Part shown: positions 35,209 through 43,420 of the stretch, in pieces
How positions within the stretch are numbered: the first letter of the stretch is position 1
How the letters are laid out: each line of letters starts with the position of its first letter
DNA from: UBA1141 sp963665155
Lineage (GTDB): Bacteria > Chloroflexota > Dehalococcoidia > Lucifugimonadales > UBA3495
Assembly: GCA_963665155.2 (NCBI GenBank)
Contig: CAXXFI010000002.1
Coordinates: 992,001 to 1,056,000 of the forward strand
Direction: 5' to 3'
Length of the DNA stretch: 64,000 nt
Translations under genes and position numbers: made by a program
The notes under the pieces: model-generated
Databases searched by the model: none
The model's input: only the letters and a program-made list of their open reading frames with translations
What the model was told of the DNA's origin: nothing

Positions 35209-37584
35209 TTAAATCCTAAGCACCAACCGGCATTCCGGTTGCTCAACTATGAACTCGACCCGGGTCAACCCGTCCCGAAAGGTAACGCCGGTCACTTTTA
35301 GCCCATGGCCGCTGGTAGTCACCGGCACATCTCCCACTAGGGCCACCGTGTAGCTCCTGCCCGCTGGCAGGTCAAAGTCGATGGCCGCCCCTTCTCCGGT
35401 TTCTCTAATCACTTTAACCTGACGGGCTGGGATTGTCACGTATTTGTCCGCAAACCCCAGAATGCGCAAGCCGGATACCCTGGGCACCAAAATCAGGTAG
35501 CGCCCAGCCCCAGACTCGGCCATGCCTGAGATCACCGGTCCCACCACAGTCTCCTGGGCATGATAGTCGAAGACTAATAAGTCTTCCTCGCCTACGATTG
35601 GCCCCAAGTTCATTGACCCTAAGTCCATTGACCCTAAGTCCAAGAAATAGTCGGCAGTGTTATCGCTCAAGTTGTAAAGCGTTAGGTACGTCCAACGGAA
35701 TTCGCCCAATCGGGTGCTGGTATAGAACGCTTGGACATCTGAGTGAAGGGTCGAAACCACGGGGTATTGGGGATGGTCCGGTTGAGCCAACGACCCATCG
35801 GCGAAAGCCAAGTGACCCACAATTTCTTGGTCGATATGGCCCACCTTGTCCCCCAACCCCACGATACCAGCGCTCAGCGCCCTGGTAATAGCGTCCCTTT
35901 GCGCATAAGGGTTGGAAAAGCCCTCGGGATGTTCCCGGTTTGATATGAAAACATCATGGGACGGAGCCAGACCGACAGCCCCAGCCAGGAAGGACATCAT
36001 CAGGTTCTGCTTGAGATTACGCTGGGGAGAGAACTGGGTCCGGTATTCGTCTATGGAGGCCAACAGTTCCAATTGACCTTCTTGGTGATTGACAAAATCC
36101 GTTGATGTGCGAACACCAACGACATTGTCGTAAGCGACGGAGGCCAGGTAGTGTCCCACGGTCGGCATACACAACATTATGTCCAGGCTTTGACCGGCCA
36201 TGGACTCGGATAGGTCGCTGAACCATTGATCAGACAGTCCTAACCGGCTACGTAGGCTGCGGCAATTCTGAATCAACGTTCGCATGAAATCGGGCCAAAT
36301 GCCGGTGGCCCCCCAATCTTTGAATTGTGCGGCCAAATCCTGATACAGCTCGGGTCCTCTGGGATACGACGAACCTTCCTCAACTTCAAAATCGTAAGAA
36401 TTAGGGTAGTCGCTGGCTGGGTCAAAGGAAGACATGTGCAGCAGGTATGGTATTCCCGTTTCCTCGCTAACTGCTTTCAAGCCCTCCGGATACTTAACTG
36501 GGTCGGGCTGGTAGCTGCGAGCGAAGCCCACCTTGTCGAACTGATACCACAAGTCAAGGCCCCAGTAACCCACTGGAATGTCGGCGTTGCGAAAGTAGTC
36601 CGAAAGTTGCTTCAGCGTGTCGGCGGTGGTTGAGCGGAATAGCTGCGCGTAGTAGCCGCCGTAGCAGTTCCAAAAACCTAATTTCCGAGCCAAAATACTG
36701 TCCCGGCCCTTAGCCTTGACCTCGTCTTGGTTCTCGTCATTGCTGTTTCCGGATGCCCGGCGTAGCAACTTCCCCCACTTCAGCGTGGTTGGCACTACAG
36801 CGTCGCCAAAAACCAATATGGTTTTTGTGGTTGTGCCCGACGGGATTACGTCCACCAATCCGTGGAGCCCCCGGGCCACAGCAGGTCCGCTGGGAGTGTC
36901 CAACAACCTTAGTGGACTCACCATGTAGTGGTTCAAAGGGGAAATGACAATGGTGCGCTCCATTTGGTCGTAGGCGATAAGCGGAGCGAAGGGTTTGTTC
37001 GGGGATAAGTGGACATCCCGGTCCGGAGAGAAATCGGCGAGACGCAATTGCTCAGGCAATGCGTCTAATCCCTTAGCCACGGCTACGTCCGGGAAATAAC
37101 CGGCAATGCCCGTGCCCTCGCCGCCGGTCAAACCCCAGGTGAACGTCAAAAAGCTCAGACCTTCGGCGAACCGCAGCACCGGCGAATTAAACGTGGTTTG
37201 AAAAAAGCTGTCGCCCAAGCCTGTCCCGGTGATTTCCCGGAGGGCCGTGGTCTCCACCACCACAACGCTCTCGTCGGTGTAGGTCTTTATAACCTGGTCA
37301 ATTACCGGCCCTTGGGCATCTTCATAGGTCAGCACCAGCGCTTGGTACTCGCCTAGCAGGTCACTATCTAGACGCTCTTCGGTCCCAGCCAGGGCCAAGG
37401 ACCCGTCGAAACTCCATTGCCACTGACCCTGGATCGGAAATCCTATCCCCAGTTCCAGCACAAAAGGTACACAGTCGAAGTCAATCGCCACTCCTCCCGT
37501 ACCGGTGGCCCTAACTTCCAACTTTTTATCGGATGGAGGTGAATTCATGGGCAATCCAGAGGGCAAATTCAGGGGCGAACGCAT
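35209..37584 (-). CDS. Putative TIM-barrel glycoside hydrolase (GH36/clan D-like)
   Basis: 791 residues without signal peptide. An N-terminal beta-sandwich (about 1-310) is followed by a barrel that begins KLGFWNCYGGYYAQLF, with TLKQLSDYFRNADIPVGYWG and LDLWYQF, GATGIWPDFMRTL, then a C-terminal beta domain. The order sandwich-barrel-sandwich and the GYWGLDLW strand suggest alpha-galactosidase/raffinose-synthase relatives, but a GH31 relation is also possible and I cannot assign the catalytic acids with confidence. A 15-bp tandem repeat near 35612-35641 encodes MDLGSMNLG. It is the downstream neighbour of a Gfo/Idh oxidoreductase (39 bases), which supports a sugar role. Confidence 0.65.
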   Translation of the reverse strand: MRSPLNLPSGLPMNSPPSDKKLEVRATGTGGVAIDFDCVPFVLELGIGFPIQGQWQWSFDGSLALAGTEERLDSDLLGEYQALVLTYEDAQGPVIDQVIKTYTDESVVVVETTALREITGTGLGDSFFQTTFNSPVLRFAEGLSFLTFTWGLTGGEGTGIAGYFPDVAVAKGLDALPEQLRLADFSPDRDVHLSPNKPFAPLIAYDQMERTIVISPLNHYMVSPLRLLDTPSGPAVARGLHGLVDVIPSGTTTKTILVFGDAVVPTTLKWGKLLRRASGNSNDENQDEVKAKGRDSILARKLGFWNCYGGYYAQLFRSTTADTLKQLSDYFRNADIPVGYWGLDLWYQFDKVGFARSYQPDPVKYPEGLKAVSEETGIPYLLHMSSFDPASDYPNSYDFEVEEGSSYPRGPELYQDLAAQFKDWGATGIWPDFMRTLIQNCRSLRSRLGLSDQWFSDLSESMAGQSLDIMLCMPTVGHYLASVAYDNVVGVRTSTDFVNHQEGQLELLASIDEYRTQFSPQRNLKQNLMMSFLAGAVGLAPSHDVFISNREHPEGFSNPYAQRDAITRALSAGIVGLGDKVGHIDQEIVGHLAFADGSLAQPDHPQYPVVSTLHSDVQAFYTSTRLGEFRWTYLTLYNLSDNTADYFLDLGSMDLGSMNLGPIVGEEDLLVFDYHAQETVVGPVISGMAESGAGRYLILVPRVSGLRILGFADKYVTIPARQVKVIRETGEGAAIDFDLPAGRSYTVALVGDVPVTTSGHGLKVTGVTFRDGLTRVEFIVEQPECRLVLRI
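35612..35641. repeat. In-frame 15-bp tandem repeat in the glycosidase gene
   Basis: ATTGACCCTAAGTCC occurs twice in tandem, with a third decayed unit before it. It encodes the repeated DLGSM peptide in a presumed loop. Confidence 0.7.
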
Positions 37585-37623
37585 TATGGCGCCGCCCCGT
37601 CGGCTAATTAGTCTTGAAATGCG

Positions 37624-38604
37624 TTATCCGATGGGCACCGCCACACCCCGGTCCATGGACTCATAGGCTTTAAGCACAACCGTCAATGCTCCGATGCCCG
37701 CAGAGCCGGAGGTTATTGGCTGTCGTTGTTCTCGAATGCTATCCCGGAATTCCCGCACCATGGGCACCAGTCCATGATTGTCATTCTCGTAGCGCAGGGT
37801 TTGTTCCCCGCTCCGGTTGGTAAGTTTCAATCGGGGTGCGCCAATTTCAAAATGTATCTGACCCTCGGTGCCGGAAATAGTCACCCACGGCGGGTTGGGG
37901 TGCTTCGATGGGGTCCACGAATGGTTGATGAGACCCACCACGCCGTCCGGGGACCTGGTCATCACCACCGCCCCGTCTTCTCCTCCGACGCCTGGCAAAG
38001 CCCTAGGCAGCGCTGTGGCGAAAACCTGTTCCGGCATGCCGGCCAGGTAAATCAACATGTCAACTTTGTGAATACCACCGTCGATCAGCACGCCACCGCC
38101 ATTTTCCTCGGGATTGTCCCGCCAACTGGTCGGATTGAAATACGCTTCCTCTTGAAGCTGAATCATTCGCAGGTCGCCGATGGCCCCATCGCTAATAAGG
38201 GTCTTGGCGCTACGCACGGTCGCCATATAGCGGTAGTTTTCCGCCACCATGAAAGTGACGCCAGCACGCCGGGCTTGAGTTAGCATCTCCCGGCTCTCTA
38301 ACAAGTTTCGCGCCATTGGTTTTTCAACCAGGATGTGTTTTCCCGCCCGGGCCGCAATCAAGGAGTGTTCCATGTGTAGGTGATGCGGTGTACACAGATA
38401 CATGGCGGCAACCCTTGGATCGGCAGCGGCAGTCCGATATGAACCAAAAGAGTCTAAGCCGTCAAATTCCTCAGCATAGCTCTCGGCCCGCTTGGCGTCC
38501 CGGCTAGCAAAATAGAGGTCCACCTCCGACCGCAGGGGCGCCATTGCTTTCGCAAAGGTCCGGGCAAAATCACCACAGCCTACCACACACAATGCAAACT
38601 TCAA
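37624..38604 (-). CDS. Gfo/Idh/MocA-family oxidoreductase
   Basis: 326 residues. N-terminal Rossmann fold (ALCVVGCGDFARTFAKAM), YLCTPHHLHMEHSLIAARAGK, then the EKP motif (HILVEKPMARNL), and the C-terminal alpha/beta domain with GGGVLIDGGIHKVDMLIYL, whose D-x-x-x-H resembles the catalytic pair. Members oxidise or reduce hydroxyls of sugars, inositols and biliverdin with NAD(P). It precedes the glycosidase gene on the same strand. Confidence 0.92.
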   Translation of the reverse strand: MKFALCVVGCGDFARTFAKAMAPLRSEVDLYFASRDAKRAESYAEEFDGLDSFGSYRTAAADPRVAAMYLCTPHHLHMEHSLIAARAGKHILVEKPMARNLLESREMLTQARRAGVTFMVAENYRYMATVRSAKTLISDGAIGDLRMIQLQEEAYFNPTSWRDNPEENGGGVLIDGGIHKVDMLIYLAGMPEQVFATALPRALPGVGGEDGAVVMTRSPDGVVGLINHSWTPSKHPNPPWVTISGTEGQIHFEIGAPRLKLTNRSGEQTLRYENDNHGLVPMVREFRDSIREQRQPITSGSAGIGALTVVLKAYESMDRGVAVPIG

Positions 38605-38690
38605 TATAAAAGCTCCAAAACAATTAACTTAGCATTACGAAACGCCGTCTGAAAATCTTCAAATAAATTTTTCGAAATTAAGTCTCGGAC

Positions 38691-40805
38691 TCAGTCAGCC
38701 GGCTCCACGGCCAGAGTATAGGATGTTTCTATACGGGTCTTTGGGGCTAGAGACGCAATCGCAACTACCAATCTCTCCGCACCTCTCATGGAGGGTATAA
38801 TCAGTTCACCATGATTGGTCTCATCCAGATTAAATTGGGTCACTTGATTCTCATCCCGCGACTCAATGACCTGAACAACGTAGTCCTGTTTTACCCTGTT
38901 GCTAATGAGGATGAAGCCATCGGCTTGCCATGCTTCATCGTGGTCCAATGATTCCCCGTAGCCCAATGATTCCCCGTGGCCTAAAGACTCGTCAATAACA
39001 GAAGGATCGGCGGGGCCGCCCTCCAGAATGGAGATCCTCCGGACGCACAATCCCGAACCGTTTACGGCGTCGTCGGTGATGTGCTGGAATCGCAGCTGAA
39101 TTATTTGTCCGGCGTAGGGCGAAAGGTCAACAACTTCCTCAATCCAATCATCGCTGTTTCCCGTGTAACCCATGCCAAAGCTATTACCGATAGGGTTTTC
39201 TGAGGTCATGTCCGGTGTGCTAAGGAGATTCCACGTTGACCCACCATCGATGGAAACCTCCAAATAAGCGTAATCCCAATCTTCCTCCAATTCAAACCAT
39301 ACCTGATAATTGAGCGTTGCCTGACGGTATTGTGTCAGGTCAACCCTCCTGCTCAATGTTGCGTTAATAGAATCGCCGGAGTTGCCCCACCAGCACCCTT
39401 CCTCACCTACTTCGACAGGCAAAAGAGCGCTCTCCGCTTGCCCGGTGAAGGTCAAACGCAACGGCCCCCGGTGGGACATCAATTCGTCATCAAATTCGAT
39501 GTACTCCACCGAATACTGGGGTATGCGAGCTTCTATCTCAGCGAATTCGCTCATCTTTTGGGTTGCGTTAAACACCACTTCCATATTGCCGTAGCTGTAA
39601 GGGCCTTGTGTTTCATCCAAGACATTTGCGACCACCCAGTTGCTGAACACATCCCGGAAGGTCACGTCATACCCCGAAGATTTCAAATAGCTATTGATGC
39701 CAACGATGCCGTCTTCAGGTTGCTCAAGTAACCGATTCAAGTTGTTACGGTCGCCATAGTGCTCTGATAAATAGTGCATGAATAGTGACGAGACCCCGTA
39801 ATTGGGGCCCGAATTAAACTGAGAAAGGGGCCAGTGAACCAACGAGGTCGGACGAAAAAAAGAAAACCTGGAACGAGATTGTTGGTCCGGTCCGGCGATG
39901 GTTATGGCCAGCTCGGAGAGGCCCTCATTTACCCAGGTGTCTTCCGAAGGATCGGCGTTCCAATGAATGGCATGCTGTAACTCATGGGCCAACGTGTCTG
40001 TGTATACCTGGGTACCCACCCGGTTGGCGCTGGAATTGATATAAATAATTTCCCGTTGGTTGCTGAACTTATTTACCCAAACGGGATATTCGTCGGCCGA
40101 GCTGTAATACCCTCCCACGCCCTTCAAATCGGCATTCAGAATGTTGATATGCGGGTCGTTGTCGATGCCGGGGATCAACTCTTGGCCAAAGGAGGATGTG
40201 ACATTGGGGTAAATTTGACTTTCAAAAATGGCCGCCGCACGCTCTATCTCTCCTTGGCGGGCGGATTGACCATCTTCAAAGTACCAATAGGCATGGGGCG
40301 TGACGTGCCTTAACTCGAATTCGCTTTGGTAGCTCTTCAACTCAGGCAGGTTAATGAGCCAAAAGGTGTCCCTTCGGCCTGCGGCGAAAGTATTCGGATC
40401 GACATCAGTTCCCGTTTCCCCGGTTGCCGCTTGACCCGGGTTCGCGGGGGAAAGCTCAGCCGTCAACAAGTATAAATCCCGCTCCGGGGCGTCCGGCAGA
40501 AATTCTGCGACCCCCAAGTACGTGAATCCGGTGGTCTGGGGTGCCGGAGCCGCAATTGATTCCGGAGTTGCCATTGAAGGCAGGGGCTTGGCTGACACCG
40601 ATGCAGCTTGCGTTGCTGTAGCCTGGCGTGGAGGCTGGGTAGGAATACTGGGCTTGGATACGGCTGCAGCGGATTCGGTTGGGAATGTGGAGGATGTTAA
40701 TGCCAAAGTAGCCGGTGTGGTGGAGCTTGGATTGGCGCAGGCCAATGCAGCTAAGGCCACAGCTAACCCCAATAGGGCGCCAAAAATATAAGTCCTAAAA
40801 TTCAT
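38691..40805 (-). CDS. Lipoprotein zinc metallopeptidase-like protein
   Basis: 704 residues. The signal sequence ends in a lipobox (A-L-A-C, Cys23), so it is probably a membrane-anchored exported lipoprotein. A Pro/Ala/Thr-rich spacer (24-92) leads to a gluzincin-like domain with HELQHAIHW (274-282) and NEGLSELA (293-300) as zinc and catalytic residues. The C-terminal part (about 455-620) has a jelly-roll/MAM-like adhesion look (WDYAYLEVSIDGGSTWNLL), as in immune-inhibitor-A-type M6 enzymes. An 18-bp tandem repeat at 38945-38980 encodes SLGHGESLGYGESLD. Probable extracellular protein turnover; substrate unknown. Confidence 0.75.
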   Translation of the reverse strand: MNFRTYIFGALLGLAVALAALACANPSSTTPATLALTSSTFPTESAAAVSKPSIPTQPPRQATATQAASVSAKPLPSMATPESIAAPAPQTTGFTYLGVAEFLPDAPERDLYLLTAELSPANPGQAATGETGTDVDPNTFAAGRRDTFWLINLPELKSYQSEFELRHVTPHAYWYFEDGQSARQGEIERAAAIFESQIYPNVTSSFGQELIPGIDNDPHINILNADLKGVGGYYSSADEYPVWVNKFSNQREIIYINSSANRVGTQVYTDTLAHELQHAIHWNADPSEDTWVNEGLSELAITIAGPDQQSRSRFSFFRPTSLVHWPLSQFNSGPNYGVSSLFMHYLSEHYGDRNNLNRLLEQPEDGIVGINSYLKSSGYDVTFRDVFSNWVVANVLDETQGPYSYGNMEVVFNATQKMSEFAEIEARIPQYSVEYIEFDDELMSHRGPLRLTFTGQAESALLPVEVGEEGCWWGNSGDSINATLSRRVDLTQYRQATLNYQVWFELEEDWDYAYLEVSIDGGSTWNLLSTPDMTSENPIGNSFGMGYTGNSDDWIEEVVDLSPYAGQIIQLRFQHITDDAVNGSGLCVRRISILEGGPADPSVIDESLGHGESLGYGESLDHDEAWQADGFILISNRVKQDYVVQVIESRDENQVTQFNLDETNHGELIIPSMRGAERLVVAIASLAPKTRIETSYTLAVEPAD
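38945..38980. repeat. In-frame 18-bp tandem repeat in the peptidase gene
   Basis: CCAATGATTCCCCGTAGC and CCAATGATTCCCCGTGGC in tandem, with a decayed third unit after; encodes GESLGY/GESLGH. Confidence 0.75.
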
Positions 40806-40888
40806 CTACTCTAGTATTTGCAGATACGTTGGTATTTGCAAGAGACGAAACTTATCATGAGACTGATGCCGGGTAGGCCAATCGTGCC

Positions 40889-41455
40889 CTATTCTTGCTG
40901 GTTAAACTGACTCATGGCAGCATCGATGCCTTCTTCGATAATATGCTCCACGGACGCCAGTACTCGGTCCACGGCCTTGGCAACTACAATCTCTTCGTCA
41001 CCGGCAAACGATCCAAGCACATGGGGTATCGACGACTCACCGTCGGCGGGAGGGCCGATACCTACCCGAATCCTGGGAAAATCCTGGGTGCCAAGTTCGG
41101 AAATAATCGACTTCATGCCATTATGACCGCCATCACTCCCCTTGGCGCGAATACGCAATCGCCCCAAGGGCAACTCCATTTCGTCGTAAATAATCACTAG
41201 GTCCTGGGGTTGAGCACGAAATCGCGTTAACAGGTACTCTATTCCCTCCCCGCTGTTGTTCATGAATGTGCGGGGTTTGGCCAGCACAACCTCTTGACCC
41301 GAGTAAAAGCCCTGGCCGAGAACCGCTTTTGCCCGCCGTTCCTTGGTGAGTATTTCCCACCTTTTCGCCAGCAAATCCAGGCATCTGAACCCCACGTTGT
41401 GCCTGCTGAAACGGTAGCGCTCACCCGGATTTCCAAGGCCGACTATCAATCGCAT
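40889..41455 (-). CDS. pth: Peptidyl-tRNA hydrolase
   Basis: 188 residues, standard size. IVGLGNPGERYRFSRHNVGF gives the N-terminal strand and catalytic His region (H20), then LAKPRTFMNNSGE, IYDEMELPLGRLRIRAKGSDGGHNGMKSI and RVGIGPP, all canonical. It releases tRNA from peptidyl-tRNA dropped by ribosomes. It ends the ligA-unknown-pth run; in the repaired reading of the preceding gene its stop (TAG) is one base from this ATG. Confidence 0.98.
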   Translation of the reverse strand: MRLIVGLGNPGERYRFSRHNVGFRCLDLLAKRWEILTKERRAKAVLGQGFYSGQEVVLAKPRTFMNNSGEGIEYLLTRFRAQPQDLVIIYDEMELPLGRLRIRAKGSDGGHNGMKSIISELGTQDFPRIRVGIGPPADGESSIPHVLGSFAGDEEIVVAKAVDRVLASVEHIIEEGIDAAMSQFNQQE

Positions 41456-41509
41456 ACTAACTGATTATCCCATGTATGAAGCCCACCAATTCCAAGTTGA
41501 TAGTGTTGG

Positions 41510-41580
41510 ACAGGGCGGACAAGATGAACGGCTGGACGACCTGTTAAAGATTGTTCAGGCCAGCGATCTTTCCGCACTGT
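41510..41580 (-). other. Micro-inversion of 51 bp between 10-bp inverted repeats
   Basis: Arms ACAGGGCGGA (41510-41519) and TCCGCACTGT (41571-41580) are inverted repeats with one mismatch. With the 51 bases between them (41520-41570) reversed, the minus strand reads without a stop from ILQCG through QDERLDDLLKIVQASDL into SALSNTINLELVGFIHG and ends at TAG 41457-41459, one base before the pth ATG. As it stands the gene meets TGA at 41555 in its current frame and TAA at about 41547 in the other. Confidence 0.8.
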
Positions 41581-43420
41581 AAGATGCGCTCGACCAACAT
41601 GGTGCTAGTTGTCGGTTCTTTGCTCCCAAAGCCATGTCCACCGCCGCCATCGTCCTGGTCAGTTGTTCTAGGGACAAAGGTACGTCTAGGCTCAACCGGC
41701 ATGACTCGCACCAAGGTGAAGAGTCGAGCAAGATCTCCGGCCCCGCTACTAAACAGGGGCCTAGGCCGGGACTCATCTCATCGATCGAATCTAGCTGTTC
41801 TATGCCCGTCGGCTCACCCAACTCCGGCAACGTGTTTAGTAATTCCAGAGCCTTTAGCTTAAGCCGCGCCGACTCTAAATCTCGCTGGTATACCGGCAAT
41901 TGGTTACGGATATTTTCGTGGTGGCTTCGATATTCATCGCGAAAACGCCTTTTAAACCCAGCCACCTCCCTCATCAAAACATCCCAATTTCGCCGTCGGA
42001 ATTCGGCCAAACCACCTACGGATAAGCTCGACAGCAACCCTTGCCTGTCTATTGAAAGCTCGGGGTGAGTTTCAGGCGGCACTACTGCGCCCGACAAATA
42101 TTCCAGCGCACCGGAAATATCCTGGCGAAAGCGTGCCAGCCCAGCCAACTCCCGCAGAGTCACCAAGTCCGATTCCCAACTCCGGAAGTCGTCATAGGTG
42201 TCTAATATCGAACGGTACATCTCCGAATAATCGCTCCCTTGCACCCTTAGCATTCTATCCAGCGCTCGTTGAAGTTCTAAATCCTCGCCGTCTTGAGAAG
42301 ATGTCCAACCCAAGGCGTCTCCCAATCCTTGAACTTGAGCCACATCCTGTGTCAAAGCACTTATATCTTCCAGAAGAAGCCGATCCTGGGCACGGACCGC
42401 ATCATTAAAACTGGCGGTCGCAAGTCTGGGAGAAATGGCGCGTAGGTGATGTAAAGCATCGTTCCAACGGGTTTCTATTAGCGCTTCAGCGATGGGAACA
42501 ATTTGGCCAGCCCACCCAGATATCCGCATGTCCCAGCGCAATGCCGGGATCAGGTCTGGAGTAATCCGCCCAGCCTCCAAGGGTCTGCCGTCAAACAAAG
42601 CAACCTGGTGGCCTGGCTGTAATTCGAGGGAAAGCCCAGGGCGGTGCTCATGCAAAAAGACCAGCAGAAACATGGTTGCTAAAGGTCCTGTAAGACCAAT
42701 CTCTTGGGCTAGGTAGCGGTGCAGGTCGGTCCATGTCGATGGTCCATCTTGCGCTGAAATTCTGTTCCGGACCAGTTCGAGCACCGGGTTTGGATATTCT
42801 CTATTAGCTCCTCTACCCAGCCCGAGGGCCGTCACCAACTGCTGCATCCCATCCGGGGACGAATCGGGTTGGCCGAAAATTACGCCAAAGACCTCACCGG
42901 CGGCTTCCGGCTCAACAGGCTTCGACTGTTCATTCAAGTCCAACGGCAATTGGGGCCACGCATTGCTCAGCAGCCATTCTGCCACGATCCGGCCTTCCGA
43001 GTAACGAACCGAATCCTCCCCCAATAGCTGCTCTTCCAGCTCGTCGAGCCTGCGCCTCAGCATACGGCGAATCAGGGCGGCCTCGGTGTCCTGTTGAGTA
43101 AGGTAAATAGCTTGGGTCTCTCGGGTGGTGGAAACTTCACTTGCCAGTTGGCTGCGGCGCCGGTATAGTCCGGGAGCCGGAAGACACACTACGATACGAG
43201 GGTCCTCAATCACCGGTTCCAGTCCGCCCCGGCGCTGTCGGAGCAACACTACCCGAAAGAAGATGTCCTCACTCATGGTATTGCCCCACCGGGGAGACCA
43301 TGTATCGACCCGCACCACCTCGCCAGGGTAGTCTATGCCAAGATGCTGGCACCTAAAGGGCACCGCCTCGCCCAATGGGAACTGCTCTAGCCACACCCTC
43401 GGTTCTCCGTAGATGGTCAA
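41555..43420 (-). pseudogene. Uncharacterised ~650-residue protein between ligA and pth, C-terminus disrupted
   Basis: 621 residues in the present frame, no family recognised. Starts at TTG 43420 overlapping the ligA stop (TTGA), so translation is probably coupled. The N-terminal 110 residues look like a small beta domain (FRCQHLGIDYPGEVVRVDT, IVVCLPAPGLYRRRSQLA); the rest is mostly helical, with LRRRLDELEEQLLGEDSV and FKRRFRDEYRSHHENIRNQ, and a CESC pair near residue 570. The end is damaged twice: one base is missing near 41606, and a 51-bp inversion follows. Repairing both gives 654 residues ending next to pth. No catalytic motif or Walker box is seen. Confidence 0.6.

Noticed and set aside
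41473..41583. Plus-strand 36-codon frame MYEAHQFQVDSVGQGGQDE... as a small protein
   Set aside because: It crosses the flipped 51 bp; its natural-looking end (LLKIVQASDLSAL) is the lost C-terminus of the minus-strand gene read in reverse order, so it is a product of the inversion.
41555..43420. Assignment of the ligA-pth protein to a BREX/PglY-type ATPase family
   Set aside because: Some C-terminal resemblance came to mind, but there is no Walker motif or recognisable domain, so no family is claimed.
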